Source: Paucidesulfovibrio sp036541255 (GTDB lineage: Bacteria; Desulfobacterota; Desulfovibrionia; Desulfovibrionales; Desulfovibrionaceae). Taken from it: a DNA stretch of 64,000 nt. A program made the translations under genes and the position numbers. Under the pieces are notes generated by a model. The model ran no database searches and was not told the DNA's origin. It worked only from the letters and a program-made list of their open reading frames with translations. Location of the stretch: positions 62,001 to 126,000 of the forward strand of contig JAZHDD010000023.1 in NCBI GenBank assembly GCA_036541255.1, given 5' to 3'. Of the stretch, positions 34,900-44,797 are shown piece by piece. The first letter of the stretch is position 1, and every line of letters starts with the position of its first letter.

Positions 34900-36120
34900 A
34901 TGAATCCGGTCGACAATGCCTTCATTCTTCTTTGCGCCGCCCTGGTCATGTTCATGACCCCTGGCCTGGCCCTGTTTTACGGCGGTCTGGTGCGCAGCAA
35001 AAACGTGCTTTCCACGACCATGCACAGTTTCGTCATGCTCGGCGTGGGCTCACTGCTCTGGGCCGTGCTGGGCTACTCGCTCTCTTTCGGCACGGACGTG
35101 GGCGGCGTCATCGGCGGCCTGGACTACGTGTTCCTGCGCGGCGTGGGCATGGCCCCGGCCCAGGAGGGCGGCAACCTTTCCCACCTGACCTTCATGATCT
35201 TCCAGTGCATGTTCGCGGTGATCACCCCGGCGCTCATTTCCGGGGCCTATGCCGAGCGCATCAAATTCAGCGGGTATCTGGTCTTTTCCTCGCTCTGGCT
35301 GCTCGTGGTCTACGCCCCCATGTGCCACATGGTCTGGGGCGGAGGCATCCTCGGCCAGATGGGCGCGCTGGACTTTGCCGGAGGCGCGGTCGTGCACATG
35401 AGCTCGGGCGCGGCCGCCCTGGCCTGCGCGCTGTTTCTCGGCAAGCGGCGCGGCTTCGGCAAGGAGCCCTACATCCCGCACAATCTGCCCATGACCGTGC
35501 TGGGCGCGGGCATCCTCTGGTTCGGCTGGTTCGGGTTCAATGCCGGGTCGGCCCTGGCTGCCGACGGCATCGCGGCCAACGCCTTTGTGAACACCCACAT
35601 GGCCACGGCCACGGCCTGCGTGACCTGGATCCTGGCGGAATGGCTCCATTCGGGCAAGCCCACCACCCTGGGCGCGGCATCCGGCGCAGTGGCGGGTCTG
35701 GTGGCCATCACCCCGGCAGCAGGGTTTGTGGATCCGTGGGCTTCGCTGCTCATTGGCGGTGCCGCGGGCGTGATCTGTTTCGGCGGCATCATGCTCAAAA
35801 ACCGCTTCGGCTATGACGATGCACTGGACGTGGTGGGCATTCACGGCGTTGGCGGAACCTGGGGCGCGTTGGCAACAGGCCTTTTCGCCTCGGGCGTGGT
35901 CGAATTCGACGGCGTGCCGCAGTTGGGTCTCTTCTATGGCAATCCGAAACAACTTTGGATACAGTTCGAGTCGGTGGCCATCACCTGGATTTTCTGTTTC
36001 GCCGCCAGCGTCGTGCTCTTCAAGCTCGTGGATCTGACAGTGGGCATGCGCGCGACCGACGACGAGGAAATCAAGGGACTGGACGTCACCCTGCACAGCG
36101 AGACCGGCTACCAGCTGTAG
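34900..36120 (+). CDS. amtB: Ammonium transporter
   Basis: AmtB conducts ammonium or ammonia across the inner membrane as a trimer. The 406-residue protein starts MNPVDNAFILLCAALVMFMT, where the first segment also serves as the usual Amt N-terminal helix. The twin-His pore is present: His166 in FAGGAVVHMSSG and His315 in VVGIHGVGGTWG. About eleven membrane segments are expected. glnB follows 30 bp later, the classic pairing in which the PII protein blocks the channel when nitrogen is plentiful. Confidence 0.97.
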   Translation: MNPVDNAFILLCAALVMFMTPGLALFYGGLVRSKNVLSTTMHSFVMLGVGSLLWAVLGYSLSFGTDVGGVIGGLDYVFLRGVGMAPAQEGGNLSHLTFMIFQCMFAVITPALISGAYAERIKFSGYLVFSSLWLLVVYAPMCHMVWGGGILGQMGALDFAGGAVVHMSSGAAALACALFLGKRRGFGKEPYIPHNLPMTVLGAGILWFGWFGFNAGSALAADGIAANAFVNTHMATATACVTWILAEWLHSGKPTTLGAASGAVAGLVAITPAAGFVDPWASLLIGGAAGVICFGGIMLKNRFGYDDALDVVGIHGVGGTWGALATGLFASGVVEFDGVPQLGLFYGNPKQLWIQFESVAITWIFCFAASVVLFKLVDLTVGMRATDDEEIKGLDVTLHSETGYQL

Positions 36121-36150
36121 CCAACCTGTTAGCTCAAGAGGAGCAGTGAG

Positions 36151-36489
36151 ATGAAAAAGGTGGAGATCATCACCCGGACCTTCAAGCTCGACGAAATCAA
36201 GGAAGCGCTCAACGAACTGGGCATTTCGGGCATGACGGTCACGGAAGTCAAAGGCTTCGGCCGCCAGGGCGGCCACAAGGAAGTCTACCGCGGCGCAGAA
36301 TATCAGGTGGACTTCGTATCCAAGGTCAAGATCGAGGTCGTGATACCGACCGAACTCGTGCCCCAGGTCGTGGACGCCGCGGCCAAAGCCGCCAAGACCG
36401 GACAGGTCGGCGACGGCAAGATATTCGTGATGCCCGTGGACGAGGTCGTGCGCATCCGGACCGGAGAAACCGGCGACGGCGCCATCTAG
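36151..36489 (+). CDS. glnB: Nitrogen regulatory PII protein (GlnB/GlnK)
   Basis: The 112-residue PII protein has the T-loop YRGAEYQVDFVSK with Tyr51, the site of uridylylation by GlnD, and the C-terminal GDGKIFVMPVDEVVRIRTGE, which binds nucleotides. It senses 2-oxoglutarate and ATP/ADP and controls AmtB. Linkage to amtB suggests the GlnK type, but sequence alone does not separate GlnB from GlnK. AAGAGGAG precedes its ATG. glnD begins 25 bp downstream, giving sensor and modifier in one operon. Confidence 0.96.
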   Translation: MKKVEIITRTFKLDEIKEALNELGISGMTVTEVKGFGRQGGHKEVYRGAEYQVDFVSKVKIEVVIPTELVPQVVDAAAKAAKTGQVGDGKIFVMPVDEVVRIRTGETGDGAI

Positions 36490-36514
36490 GGAGCTTGCAC
36501 TCCGCAAGTCTGTA

Positions 36515-39094
36515 ATGAACGCACAGGACGATACGGACACACGGCCCGATCCTGCCGCGATTCTCGGCAAAAGTCGCCGGGAACTGGCCAGATTGGCCAT
36601 GGAAACGGGCACTCAGGGCTTTCCGGCCCGCAACTCCCGTCTCATGGACGACTACTTTCGGGACCGCCTGGACCAGAGCCTGGAAAATGATCCAGAACTC
36701 CGGGCGGTCCCTTTCCTGCTCGCCGCTGTGGGCGGGTATGGGCGCAACGAACTCTGTCCCTCTTCGGACGTGGACGTGTTGCTGCTCTTTCCCCGGCGCA
36801 TCCCGGGACACGCCGAGGCACTGTCCTCGGCCCTGTTCCATCCGCTTTGGGATCTGGGCCTGGATCTCGGCCACGGCGTGCGCACCATCAAGGACTGCCT
36901 CTCCCTGGCCCGCACGGACAATCAGGTCCTGTCCTCGCTGCTGGACATCCGCTATATCGCGGGCGACCCGGACGTAATGCGCGCCTTTCACGCCGCCTTT
37001 GCCAAATTGGCCAAGGGGCGGGGCCGCTCCTTTGCCGCATGGCTTGTGGAGCGCAACCAGGAGCGGGAAAAACGCTACGGCGATTCCAGCGCCCTGCTGG
37101 AGCCCGACCTCAAGAATGGATTGGGCGCCCTGCGCGACGCGCACCAGATCGGCTGGACCTCGGTGCTGTTGAGCATGGACCAAAACTGGATCAACCCCCT
37201 TTCCGGCGGCGAACGCGAACGCCTGGCTTCGGACTTCGCCTTCATCCTCCAGGCGCGCACGGCCCTGCACCTGGCCACGGGCCGCCGCACCGACACGCTG
37301 TTCTTCGACCTCCAGCCCCGTGTCGCGGAGATGCGCGGCTTCTGTTCCCCGGACGACTCGCCGTTGGAACGCGGCCTGGGTGTGGAAAAATTTCTCTCGC
37401 ACCTGCACAAATCCATGGCGCGCATCAAATCCCTGCGCGACACCTTCCTGCGCCACTGCTTCCCGCCGCGCTTCTGCCGCACCAGGCGGCATGGCGATAC
37501 GCTCGAAGCTCCCGAGGGGCTGAAATTCGCCAACCCAGTGCAGGCCGCGACCCGGCCCGAAATGGGACTTTCCCTGTTCCGCCATTCCGCTGCCACCGGC
37601 CTGCCCCTGTCCCTGGAAGCCATGCGCCTGGTGCGCCGCTGCTCCAAGAATTGGGCCGACCAGTTGGCAGGTTCTCCCGTGGTGCTGCACGAACTCCTGG
37701 ACATCCTGTCCGCGCCGCACGGCGCAAAAGCCTCGACCACGCTCATGGAAACCGGCATGCTGGGCGAACTTTTCCCGGAGTTCGAAGCGGTGCAGCATCT
37801 GGTGCAGTTCGACGACTACCACGTGCATCCCGTGGGCCGGCACACCCTGGCTACCGTGGCCAATCTGGCCTCGTTCCTGCGCGGCGAGGTGCTTTCCGCC
37901 AATCTGGCCGGGGAAATCGACCGGCCGGACCTGCTGCTTCTGGCCGGATTCTATCACGACCTGGGCAAGGGGCGTTCCGGGCACAGCTATGTCGGCGCTG
38001 ATCTGGCCCGCAGGCTGCTGCCTGCCCATGGCTTGTCCCAGGAGGATGCCGAAGAGGTTTCCTTCCTGGTGCTGCACCATCTGCTGCTGCCCAAGATCGC
38101 CATGCGCAAGGACCTTTCGGACGAGGCCGTGGTGGCCCAGGCCGCAGGCATGGCCGGCACGCTGGAGCGGCTCAGCATGCTGCACCTGCTTTCCATGGCC
38201 GACAGCATGGCCACTGGTCCGCGTGCCTGGAGTTCCTGGACCCAGGCCCTGTTCTCCGAGCTGTTCCTCAAGGCCCGCAACCTGCTGACCCACGGTCCCA
38301 TGTCCGCTCCCTTTGCCGCGCGCCAGCTTCTGGAGGCCAAGGAAGCCGTACGCACCATTGCCGAACGGACCATGGACAAATATTTCGTGGACCATTGTCT
38401 GGAAAGCATCCCGCCCCGGGCCTTCCAGGCCCTGCCGCCCGAGGACCTGGCCCGGCACCTGGACTTGGTGCGCCGCTTCCGGGAATCACCCACGCGCAAG
38501 GTCCTGCTGGAAGCGCGCAAGGACGCCGTGCCCGGTACCTTCGAAATCGTGGTGGCCTGCGAGGATATGGTGGGCCGGTTTGCCCAGTTGACCGGCTGCC
38601 TGACCCTGCACCAGCTCGATATTCTTTCGGCGGACGTGTTCACCTGGACCGGCGGCATCGTGCTGGACGTGTTCCGAGTCAGCCCGCCCCAGGACGATCT
38701 CTACCCGGAATCTGTCTGGGAACGCCTGGGCAAGGCCATGCAGCAGGCGCTGTCAGGCGAGCTCAACGTGGCCGAACACCTGGAAAGCATGCGGCGCTCG
38801 CCCCTGCACGCGATCAAGTCCAGCCCTCCACTGCCGCCCGACGTGCGCATCGACCCGCGGGCCAGCGACTTCTATACCATCATCGAGGTGGCCGCGCCGG
38901 ACCGCATCGGTCTGCTGCATGATATCGCCCGCTGTCTGGAGCGCCTGGGCATCGAGGTCCATCTGGCCAAGATCACGACCAAATCCGGGCGGATCGCGGA
39001 CATCTTCTATGTGCGGGAAAGCGGGGGATTGCGCCTGGAAGGCGCACAGCGCATGACCGAGATCACCGAGGCGCTCCTGGCCGTATTACATTAG
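36515..39094 (+). CDS. glnD: Bifunctional uridylyltransferase/uridylyl-removing enzyme
   Basis: GlnD adds or removes UMP on PII according to glutamine level. The 859-residue protein has all domains: nucleotidyltransferase (GGYGRNELCPSSDVDVLLLF, residues about 70-90), HD phosphodiesterase (VHPVGRHTLAT near 438 and FYHDLGKGRSGHSYVG near 478), and two C-terminal ACT domains, the last including TIIEVAAPDRIGLLHDIARC. No strong ribosome binding site precedes the ATG at 36515, and a CTTGC/GCAAG hairpin lies there, so its translation may be low or coupled. Its stop codon overlaps that of the convergent WcbI-like gene. Confidence 0.95.
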   Translation: MNAQDDTDTRPDPAAILGKSRRELARLAMETGTQGFPARNSRLMDDYFRDRLDQSLENDPELRAVPFLLAAVGGYGRNELCPSSDVDVLLLFPRRIPGHAEALSSALFHPLWDLGLDLGHGVRTIKDCLSLARTDNQVLSSLLDIRYIAGDPDVMRAFHAAFAKLAKGRGRSFAAWLVERNQEREKRYGDSSALLEPDLKNGLGALRDAHQIGWTSVLLSMDQNWINPLSGGERERLASDFAFILQARTALHLATGRRTDTLFFDLQPRVAEMRGFCSPDDSPLERGLGVEKFLSHLHKSMARIKSLRDTFLRHCFPPRFCRTRRHGDTLEAPEGLKFANPVQAATRPEMGLSLFRHSAATGLPLSLEAMRLVRRCSKNWADQLAGSPVVLHELLDILSAPHGAKASTTLMETGMLGELFPEFEAVQHLVQFDDYHVHPVGRHTLATVANLASFLRGEVLSANLAGEIDRPDLLLLAGFYHDLGKGRSGHSYVGADLARRLLPAHGLSQEDAEEVSFLVLHHLLLPKIAMRKDLSDEAVVAQAAGMAGTLERLSMLHLLSMADSMATGPRAWSSWTQALFSELFLKARNLLTHGPMSAPFAARQLLEAKEAVRTIAERTMDKYFVDHCLESIPPRAFQALPPEDLARHLDLVRRFRESPTRKVLLEARKDAVPGTFEIVVACEDMVGRFAQLTGCLTLHQLDILSADVFTWTGGIVLDVFRVSPPQDDLYPESVWERLGKAMQQALSGELNVAEHLESMRRSPLHAIKSSPPLPPDVRIDPRASDFYTIIEVAAPDRIGLLHDIARCLERLGIEVHLAKITTKSGRIADIFYVRESGGLRLEGAQRMTEITEALLAVLH

Positions 39095-40275
39095 CCTCGC
39101 CCGAGATCCTCGAGCTTTTCCAGATACTTTCTGCGGTATTCCGGTCCGTTTGCCGTGAAGTCGGACACCTTGCGGCGCTGCGCTCCGGCCCAGACAGCAA
39201 AACGCGGGTCCGGCCGCATGTGGGCCAAAGCCCGGACCATGTGCAGGGTGCCGTGGCAGACCGCCATGCGTTCGGCCTGGGCCGCCAACAGTCCAGGCGC
39301 ATCAAAATGCGGTCTCCCCCCTTCTCTGTCGGCGCGCAGCTGATCCTGAAGCAGGGCGTTCACGCCGCGCGCGCCGTCGTAGTTCCCTCCCGTGCCCAGC
39401 CAGCCGGACAACGCGTCAACACTGGGCGGCTCATGCACGTGCTCTTCCTGCCAGGACGCGGGAATGCACTCGTCCGCGTCGTATTCCAGACGGCCCGTTG
39501 CCGCGAAACACGCCACTTTCCGGGCCAGCACAGGCCAGAGCGAGCCGATATGCTCCAGGTCGCGGCGCAGGACAACTTCCCCCTGTGCGTCCGTCTCCAC
39601 CTTGAGAAACGGACAATGCGCGTCCATGTTCCGTGTTCCGCGAGCCCAGATTCCGGCAAAGACGCGGTCCGCGTCCAGCACATGGCATCGGCCCAACTCC
39701 CGGGCCACAGCGTCCAGAAAGGCCCGCGCCTCGCGCCAGACCGATTCCCAGCAGGTCAGGTAGGAATAGGGGCGCGGCCCAAAGGCCGGGAAATGCGAAA
39801 GCTGGCTGGCCACCAGAAGCGGCGTCTGCGGGTAGCCCGCACGCAGGGCCGCAAGAAAGCGGGCCAGACGGTTGGGGTAATCGTTCGGCGGCAGCTTGAT
39901 CTGCTGGAAGCTGCGGCGCATCCACGCGCCAAAAGGCGGGTGCGCGTCCCAGGAAGCCGGGTCCGCAAAAAACAGATAGCCCTGCTCCTTGTGCGCAAAG
40001 AGCGGCTCGTTTTCGTGAAAGAGATTGACCACGAACAATGAAGGCGGCGCATCCTCCGGCGTGATCGCCTGGAATTGGTTGCGCAGGCTGCGGCCATGCA
40101 GATACTCGTTCAGGGGAAAGGTCTTGGCCCAAGCCTGAAGTTCGCCGGGAATGCGACCGCTTGCGGCCAGGGGAGAAAGCGGCGTGGACATGGCCCGATG
40201 CTCGCAGACCGTGCCCTGGCCGCGCAGGGCCTCGCCCAGAAATTCCGTCTGGCAATTGCCGAAAAGATAGATCAT
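39091..40275 (-). CDS. WcbI-like protein, putative polysaccharide-modifying enzyme
   Basis: The 394-residue protein opens MIYLFGNCQTEFLGEALRG. This GNCQ start is typical of WcbI-type proteins of capsule loci, whose fold resembles SGNH hydrolases or acetyltransferases. Other stretches such as PLLVASQLSHFPAFGPRPYS fit a mixed alpha/beta enzyme. It has no signal peptide or membrane segment. The remaining 300 residues are not recognised. The neighbours are not capsule genes, so its role is unclear. Confidence 0.6.
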   Translation of the reverse strand: MIYLFGNCQTEFLGEALRGQGTVCEHRAMSTPLSPLAASGRIPGELQAWAKTFPLNEYLHGRSLRNQFQAITPEDAPPSLFVVNLFHENEPLFAHKEQGYLFFADPASWDAHPPFGAWMRRSFQQIKLPPNDYPNRLARFLAALRAGYPQTPLLVASQLSHFPAFGPRPYSYLTCWESVWREARAFLDAVARELGRCHVLDADRVFAGIWARGTRNMDAHCPFLKVETDAQGEVVLRRDLEHIGSLWPVLARKVACFAATGRLEYDADECIPASWQEEHVHEPPSVDALSGWLGTGGNYDGARGVNALLQDQLRADREGGRPHFDAPGLLAAQAERMAVCHGTLHMVRALAHMRPDPRFAVWAGAQRRKVSDFTANGPEYRRKYLEKLEDLGRG

Positions 40276-40300
40276 GGCAGTCCCGTTTTTCCCGGCAGGA

Positions 40301-40705
40301 TCATTTCCCGCCCGGCACGCTCTCGCCGCCTGTCAGCTTCCAGCCCGCCATGCCCCAGGTCAGATTGGAGACCTCGCCGAAACCTGCGCGTTTCAGGCTC
40401 CAGGCCACCAGGGGGGAACGGTGCCCGGTCATGCACACGACCACCACTTTTAGGGGAGGCCCGCCGGGCCGCGAGTGCAGCTTGAGCACGGCGTCAAACC
40501 CGGTGGACCCGAACGGCGCATTGATTGCGCCCGGGATGTGGAACCAGTTGAATTCCTGCGGGGTGCGCACGTCCAGCAGCAGGATGTTTTCTCCAGCGGC
40601 CAGCCGCCCGCGCAGGTCCCAGGGCAGGGTCTGGCGCAGTCCGGCCAGCAGCCAGGCCGCATCCCAAAGCAGGATCAACGCGAGCAAAACGAGCAGCGTC
40701 TTCAT
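40301..40705 (-). CDS. Membrane-anchored rhodanese-like protein
   Basis: The 134-residue protein has an N-terminal membrane anchor (LLVLLALILLWDAAWLLAGL) and a single rhodanese domain. The domain shows ILLLDVRTPQEFNWFHIPGAI and the active-site loop VVVCMTGHRS with Cys91. It could transfer sulfane sulfur or act as a sulfur carrier at the membrane, plausible in a sulfur-metabolising organism, though the partner is unknown. Its start overlaps the end of the upstream MscS gene by four bases (ATGA). Confidence 0.88.
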   Translation of the reverse strand: MKTLLVLLALILLWDAAWLLAGLRQTLPWDLRGRLAAGENILLLDVRTPQEFNWFHIPGAINAPFGSTGFDAVLKLHSRPGGPPLKVVVVCMTGHRSPLVAWSLKRAGFGEVSNLTWGMAGWKLTGGESVPGGK

Positions 40706-41934
40706 TGCTGTTCTCCGGCCGAAAAGGTCAGTGTTCCGGCCCGGTCGTCCAGGGCCTGGGTGCGCTGGTAGACCCGCAGTCCGAACCAGGGCAGGGCCGC
40801 GAGCAGGTGATCGAAAATATCCGACTGGATGTCCTCGTACACGGCCCAGGCCGTGTCATTGGCAAACACATAGACCTCCAGGGGCAGGCCCTCGGCAGTG
40901 GGTGCGAGCTGGCGCACCAGGAAAGTCATGTCCTTGCGGATGCGCGGGTTCTCTTCCAGATAACGCACCACGTAGGCCCGGAAGCAGCCCAGGTTGGTCA
41001 GCCGCCTGCCGTTGAGGGGATGGGAGCCGTCCACGCCATGTTCCCGATTCCAGGCGGCCACCTCTGCCTCGCGCTCGGCAAGATAATCCTGAAGCCGCTG
41101 AACACGGCGCAGCGAAGTCAGAAGCGCCTCGTCCGCAAAGCGCACCGAGGCCTGATCCAGAATCAGGGCGCGCTTGATGCGGCGGCCACCGGATTCTGTC
41201 ATGCCGCGCCAGTTCTTGAACGAGCCTTCCACAAGCTTGAAGGTCGGCACCGATACCAGGGTCTTGTCCCAGTTCTGCACCAGCACGGTATGCAGGGCGA
41301 TATCCACGACCTCGCCGTCCGCGCCGAACGTCGGGGCTTCCAGCCAGTCGCCCCGGCGCACCAGATCCCCGCCGATGATGCGCAGACCCGCCACAAAAGA
41401 AAGAATGGTGTCGCGGAAAACCAACATGAGCACGGCGGTGAACGCGCCGATGCCCGAAAGCAGTCCCCAGGGCGATTCGCCCATGAGCATGGCCAGCATG
41501 GCCACACCGGCGAGCACGAAAACGAAAATCTTGATGAGCTGCACCGCGCCCTTGATGGGCTTGCGCCCCGACATGGGCAGCGTCTGATAGACGTCGCTCA
41601 GGGCCGAGAGCAGCGAGGAAAAGGCCCAGGTGCCCACCAGCAGGGAGAGCACGTTGACTGCCCGTTCCACGAACATGGCCTGGGACGGGAACAGTTCGGC
41701 GAGGTTGGAAAGCACCAGCAGCGGGGCAAACCAGGCCAGAATAAGGAAAAGCTTGCGGCGCACCAGGATGTCGTCCCAGCCGGCGCGAGTGCGGCGTACT
41801 GCGGCATGGACCACGCGCACAGCCACGAGCCGCGCCAGGATCAGGGCGATCCAGGCCCCCAGCACAAGGCCCAGGGCATACAGCACATCACGGACCCACG
41901 GGTACTGCTGCAAAAAAAGCTGGACCTGCTCCAA
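40702..41934 (-). CDS. MscS-family mechanosensitive channel (first copy)
   Basis: The 410-residue membrane protein has about four or five N-terminal helices and the MscS beta domain, with FRDTILSFVAGLRI and GDWLEAPTFGADGEVVDIALH. The long C-terminal part resembles YbdG/MscM-type members. Translation appears to begin at a TTG at 41934, just after GGGAGGAGG; no in-frame ATG lies in the early region. It would release solutes during osmotic shock. It overlaps the rhodanese start and follows the second MscS gene by 9 bp, so the three genes form one unit. Confidence 0.85.
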   Translation of the reverse strand: MEQVQLFLQQYPWVRDVLYALGLVLGAWIALILARLVAVRVVHAAVRRTRAGWDDILVRRKLFLILAWFAPLLVLSNLAELFPSQAMFVERAVNVLSLLVGTWAFSSLLSALSDVYQTLPMSGRKPIKGAVQLIKIFVFVLAGVAMLAMLMGESPWGLLSGIGAFTAVLMLVFRDTILSFVAGLRIIGGDLVRRGDWLEAPTFGADGEVVDIALHTVLVQNWDKTLVSVPTFKLVEGSFKNWRGMTESGGRRIKRALILDQASVRFADEALLTSLRRVQRLQDYLAEREAEVAAWNREHGVDGSHPLNGRRLTNLGCFRAYVVRYLEENPRIRKDMTFLVRQLAPTAEGLPLEVYVFANDTAWAVYEDIQSDIFDHLLAALPWFGLRVYQRTQALDDRAGTLTFSAGEQQ

Positions 41935-41943
41935 ACCTCCTCC

Positions 41944-43269
41944 CTATTCGTCTTTGCCGTTTCCGGATTTCTCCGGCAGGCTCTTTACATGCACGTCCCG
42001 CTGCGGGAACGGAATCTCGATATTGTTTTCCGCAAAAAGCGCCCAGATGCGCAGCCGCACCTCGCTTTTCACGTTGCTCACGCCCTTGTCCGCATCCGCT
42101 ATCCAGAGCCGCAACTCCAAATCCACGCTGGACTCGCCAAAATCCATGAGCAGGGCCACGGGTTCGGGCCAGTTGAGGACGCGCGGCACGTCCCTGGCCG
42201 CCTCGGTGAGCAACTGCAGAGCCCGGGGCACGTCCGCTGAATAGGACACGCCCACGGGGATATGCAGACGCACATTCGTGTCCTGGTGCGTCCAGATGAT
42301 CACCTCGTTGTTGATGAGGTTCTCATTGGGAATCAGGTATTCCTTGCCATCCCTGGTGAGCACGGCGGTGAAGCGGGCGTTCAGGGCCGTGACCACGCCG
42401 TAGACGCCGCCGATCTCGATGGTGTCGCCCGGCTTGACCGATTTCTCGAAAAGCAGGATCAGGCCCGAGGCCAGGTTGGCGAAAATCTTTTGCAGGCCAA
42501 AGCCGATGCCCACGCCGATGGCGCCGGAAAGCACGGCCAGACTGGTGAGATTCACGCCCGCGCTGCTCAGGGCCATGGTAAAGGCCAGGGCAAAAAGCGA
42601 AAATTTCACGCCCTTGCCGAAGAGCACCCGGGCCGACGGCGTGAGGTGCGGATTGCGGCTGAAACGGTCCTCGAAAAAACGGCTCAGAGCCGCGGCCAGT
42701 TGGTAGAGCAACACAAAGACCAGCACGGCCTTGATGGCCTGAAGCAGGGTCACGCGGGCATCCCCGAAGTCCATGCCCACGTCGTTCAGGAAGGCCAGCA
42801 CAGGGTCGAGCAGACCAAAGACCTCCAGAGCCACCATGATCCAGACGCACACGGAAGCGGCCTTGCCCCAAAAACGGTTCAGGATCAGGCCCGAGGCCAG
42901 ACGGATGGCGATCCAGGCCAGGGTCAGGGTCGTGGCCACATCAAGCAGGCCCGCCGAAGCCTTGAACGTGCGGAAGCCGATGCCCGCCAGGGTCAGCAGG
43001 GCTCCGGCCACGCTGAGCCAGAGCACCCGGTCCACGGAACGGAACATCTTGCCCGTGTAGTCGGCGGCGGCCAGTTGCCGGGCAAAACGGTTCTGGAAGG
43101 CGCGATGCGCGGCGCGGCCCAGCAAAAGGCCCAGCCCGGCGCAACAAAGCACGACCGAAAACTGGACCAGGGCGTTCCAGGTCAGGACGTTGGCCGCAAG
43201 CCAGGATTCGGACCGGGCGACCAGTTTTTCCCAGTGGGGCAGGGAAAGCGCCTGCACTATGCCGTTCAT
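41944..43269 (-). CDS. MscS-family mechanosensitive channel (second copy)
   Basis: The ATG at 43269 follows GGGAGGAACGC and gives a 441-residue protein; a start six codons upstream lacks such a site. It has about six membrane segments, the pore-lining helix GAIGVGIGFGLQKIFANLASG, and the beta domain EKSVKPGDTIEIGGVYGVV. The C-terminal vestibule ends NIEIPFPQRDVHV, as in many MscS relatives. It differs from the neighbouring MscS copy in length and sequence, so this is an old pair rather than a recent duplication. Confidence 0.9.
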   Translation of the reverse strand: MNGIVQALSLPHWEKLVARSESWLAANVLTWNALVQFSVVLCCAGLGLLLGRAAHRAFQNRFARQLAAADYTGKMFRSVDRVLWLSVAGALLTLAGIGFRTFKASAGLLDVATTLTLAWIAIRLASGLILNRFWGKAASVCVWIMVALEVFGLLDPVLAFLNDVGMDFGDARVTLLQAIKAVLVFVLLYQLAAALSRFFEDRFSRNPHLTPSARVLFGKGVKFSLFALAFTMALSSAGVNLTSLAVLSGAIGVGIGFGLQKIFANLASGLILLFEKSVKPGDTIEIGGVYGVVTALNARFTAVLTRDGKEYLIPNENLINNEVIIWTHQDTNVRLHIPVGVSYSADVPRALQLLTEAARDVPRVLNWPEPVALLMDFGESSVDLELRLWIADADKGVSNVKSEVRLRIWALFAENNIEIPFPQRDVHVKSLPEKSGNGKDE

Positions 43270-43291
43270 GCGTTCCTCCCGAGGCACGGGA

Positions 43292-44149
43292 TCAGAGAAA
43301 GATATCCAGCAGCACTCCGATAAAAAGCACCACGGCGATAATGCCGTTGAGCGTGAAGAAGGCCACGTTCACGCGGCTCAGGTCCTGCTCGGAAATGAGC
43401 CGATGCTCCCAAAGCAGTATCATGCAAACCGCCCCGGCCACCAGGAAATATGCCGCACCCAAACCCGCGGCCCAGCCCGCAAGCAGGAAAAAGGCCGCGG
43501 CCACGCCATGGCTCAGGGAGGAGGTCAGCAAAGCCGCGCCCACGCCGTGCCTGGCCGGAATGGAACAGAGGCCATTCTCCCGATCGAATTCAACGTCCTG
43601 GCAGGCATAGAGCAGGTCAAATCCAGCCACCCAAAAGGTCACGCCGAAGAAGAACAGGGCCGCGGGCAGGGTCAGGGCGGGCTGATACGCCAGCCAACCC
43701 GCGACAGGAGCCAGCCCCAGAACCGAACCGAGCGCGAAATGGCACCAGGGCGTAAAGCGCTTGGTCAGGCTGTAGAACGCGGACCAGCCCAGGGCCACGA
43801 AGGAAAGCAGGAAGCAGAGCCAGTTCATGAGCGCGCAGGAGGCCACGAATACCAGGGCCGTACCGACCAGAAACCAGATGGTGAACCCCACGCCCAGTTC
43901 GCCCGTGACCAAGGGACGATCCTGGGTGCGCGGATTTTTGGCGTCGATCTTCCTGTCCGCCAGCCGGTTGAAGCCCATGGCAAAGGAGCGCACCGCGACC
44001 ATGGCCACAGTCAGGGCCAGAAACGGACCCCAGCCGGGCCTGCCGCCCGAGGCCAGAAACAATCCGATGTAGGCGAAGGGCAGGGCAAAAACCGAATGTT
44101 CGATCTTGACCATGCGGCATGTCGCTTTGAAATCCTGAACAAAAGCCAT
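43292..44149 (-). CDS. ubiA: UbiA-type polyprenyltransferase (probably menaquinone pathway)
   Basis: The 285-residue membrane protein has the two Asp-rich prenyl-diphosphate motifs of the UbiA family: GFNRLADRKIDAKNP and DLLYACQDVEFDRENG. About eight helices are expected. In deltaproteobacteria that use the futalosine route, such a gene supplies the prenyl tail of menaquinone (MqnP role), so that is more likely than ubiquinone synthesis. The ATG at 44149 begins MAFVQDFKATCRMVKIEHS, which fits the family; upstream codons do not. Confidence 0.88.
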   Translation of the reverse strand: MAFVQDFKATCRMVKIEHSVFALPFAYIGLFLASGGRPGWGPFLALTVAMVAVRSFAMGFNRLADRKIDAKNPRTQDRPLVTGELGVGFTIWFLVGTALVFVASCALMNWLCFLLSFVALGWSAFYSLTKRFTPWCHFALGSVLGLAPVAGWLAYQPALTLPAALFFFGVTFWVAGFDLLYACQDVEFDRENGLCSIPARHGVGAALLTSSLSHGVAAAFFLLAGWAAGLGAAYFLVAGAVCMILLWEHRLISEQDLSRVNVAFFTLNGIIAVVLFIGVLLDIFL

Positions 44150-44174
44150 ACGGATATCCTGTTGTTTGTTTCGC

Positions 44175-44615
44175 CTAATATTTTTGCACGAGCACGGCGC
44201 CGGCCACAAGCAGCAGCGCTCCGGCCAGCCGGGGCAGGCTGACCTCGCGCACGGCGTAGCCGATCAACCCGTAGTGGTCCATGAGCATGCCCGCCAAAAG
44301 CTGGCTGGCGATGATCCAGGCCAGCATGGCTCCGGCACCGAGCTTCTCGGCCAGGAGAATGGTCGCAGCCACGAAAAATGCGCCGAGCAGGCCGCCGGTC
44401 CACATCCACCAGGGACCGCGCGCGCCTGCCAGGGCGTTGCCCAGTGGCCGCAGAAATGCGCAGCTCGCCAGGAGGACCAACGTGCCCACGGCAAAGGACA
44501 CCAGCGCGGAGATGAGCGGATCGCCCACGGCCTGCTTCAACCGGACATTGATGCCCGCCTGCAGGGGAACCATGGCTCCCGCCAACAGCGCCACAAGCAC
44601 ATAGATGTTTTTCAT
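44175..44615 (-). CDS. Small DMT-family transporter (YdcZ-like)
   Basis: The 146-residue protein has four to five membrane helices and begins MKNIYVLVALLAGAMVPLQA, then GINVRLKQAVGDPLISALVSF, the pattern of the short DUF606/YdcZ proteins related to EamA transporters. These may pair as dimers; substrates are mostly unknown. The ATG at 44615 was chosen because the hydrophobic N-terminus starts there, although its ribosome binding site is weak. It lies 25 bp upstream of the prenyltransferase gene and may share its transcript. Confidence 0.8.
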   Translation of the reverse strand: MKNIYVLVALLAGAMVPLQAGINVRLKQAVGDPLISALVSFAVGTLVLLASCAFLRPLGNALAGARGPWWMWTGGLLGAFFVAATILLAEKLGAGAMLAWIIASQLLAGMLMDHYGLIGYAVREVSLPRLAGALLLVAGAVLVQKY

Positions 44616-44797
44616 GGGCCAAGAGATACCCTCGTTTGTCCCGAAGGTCCATGCCTCCGGTCCCGGCCAGGGTCGCCCGCGTGAAGGAATCGTCAGGAAA
44701 TCGTTACCGGCCCGCAACACTTTTGCCGGACAGCTCGGATATACAGCTTTGCAATTTGTTCCCCCAAAGCATCCCGAACGCACTCTGGAGGATCGAC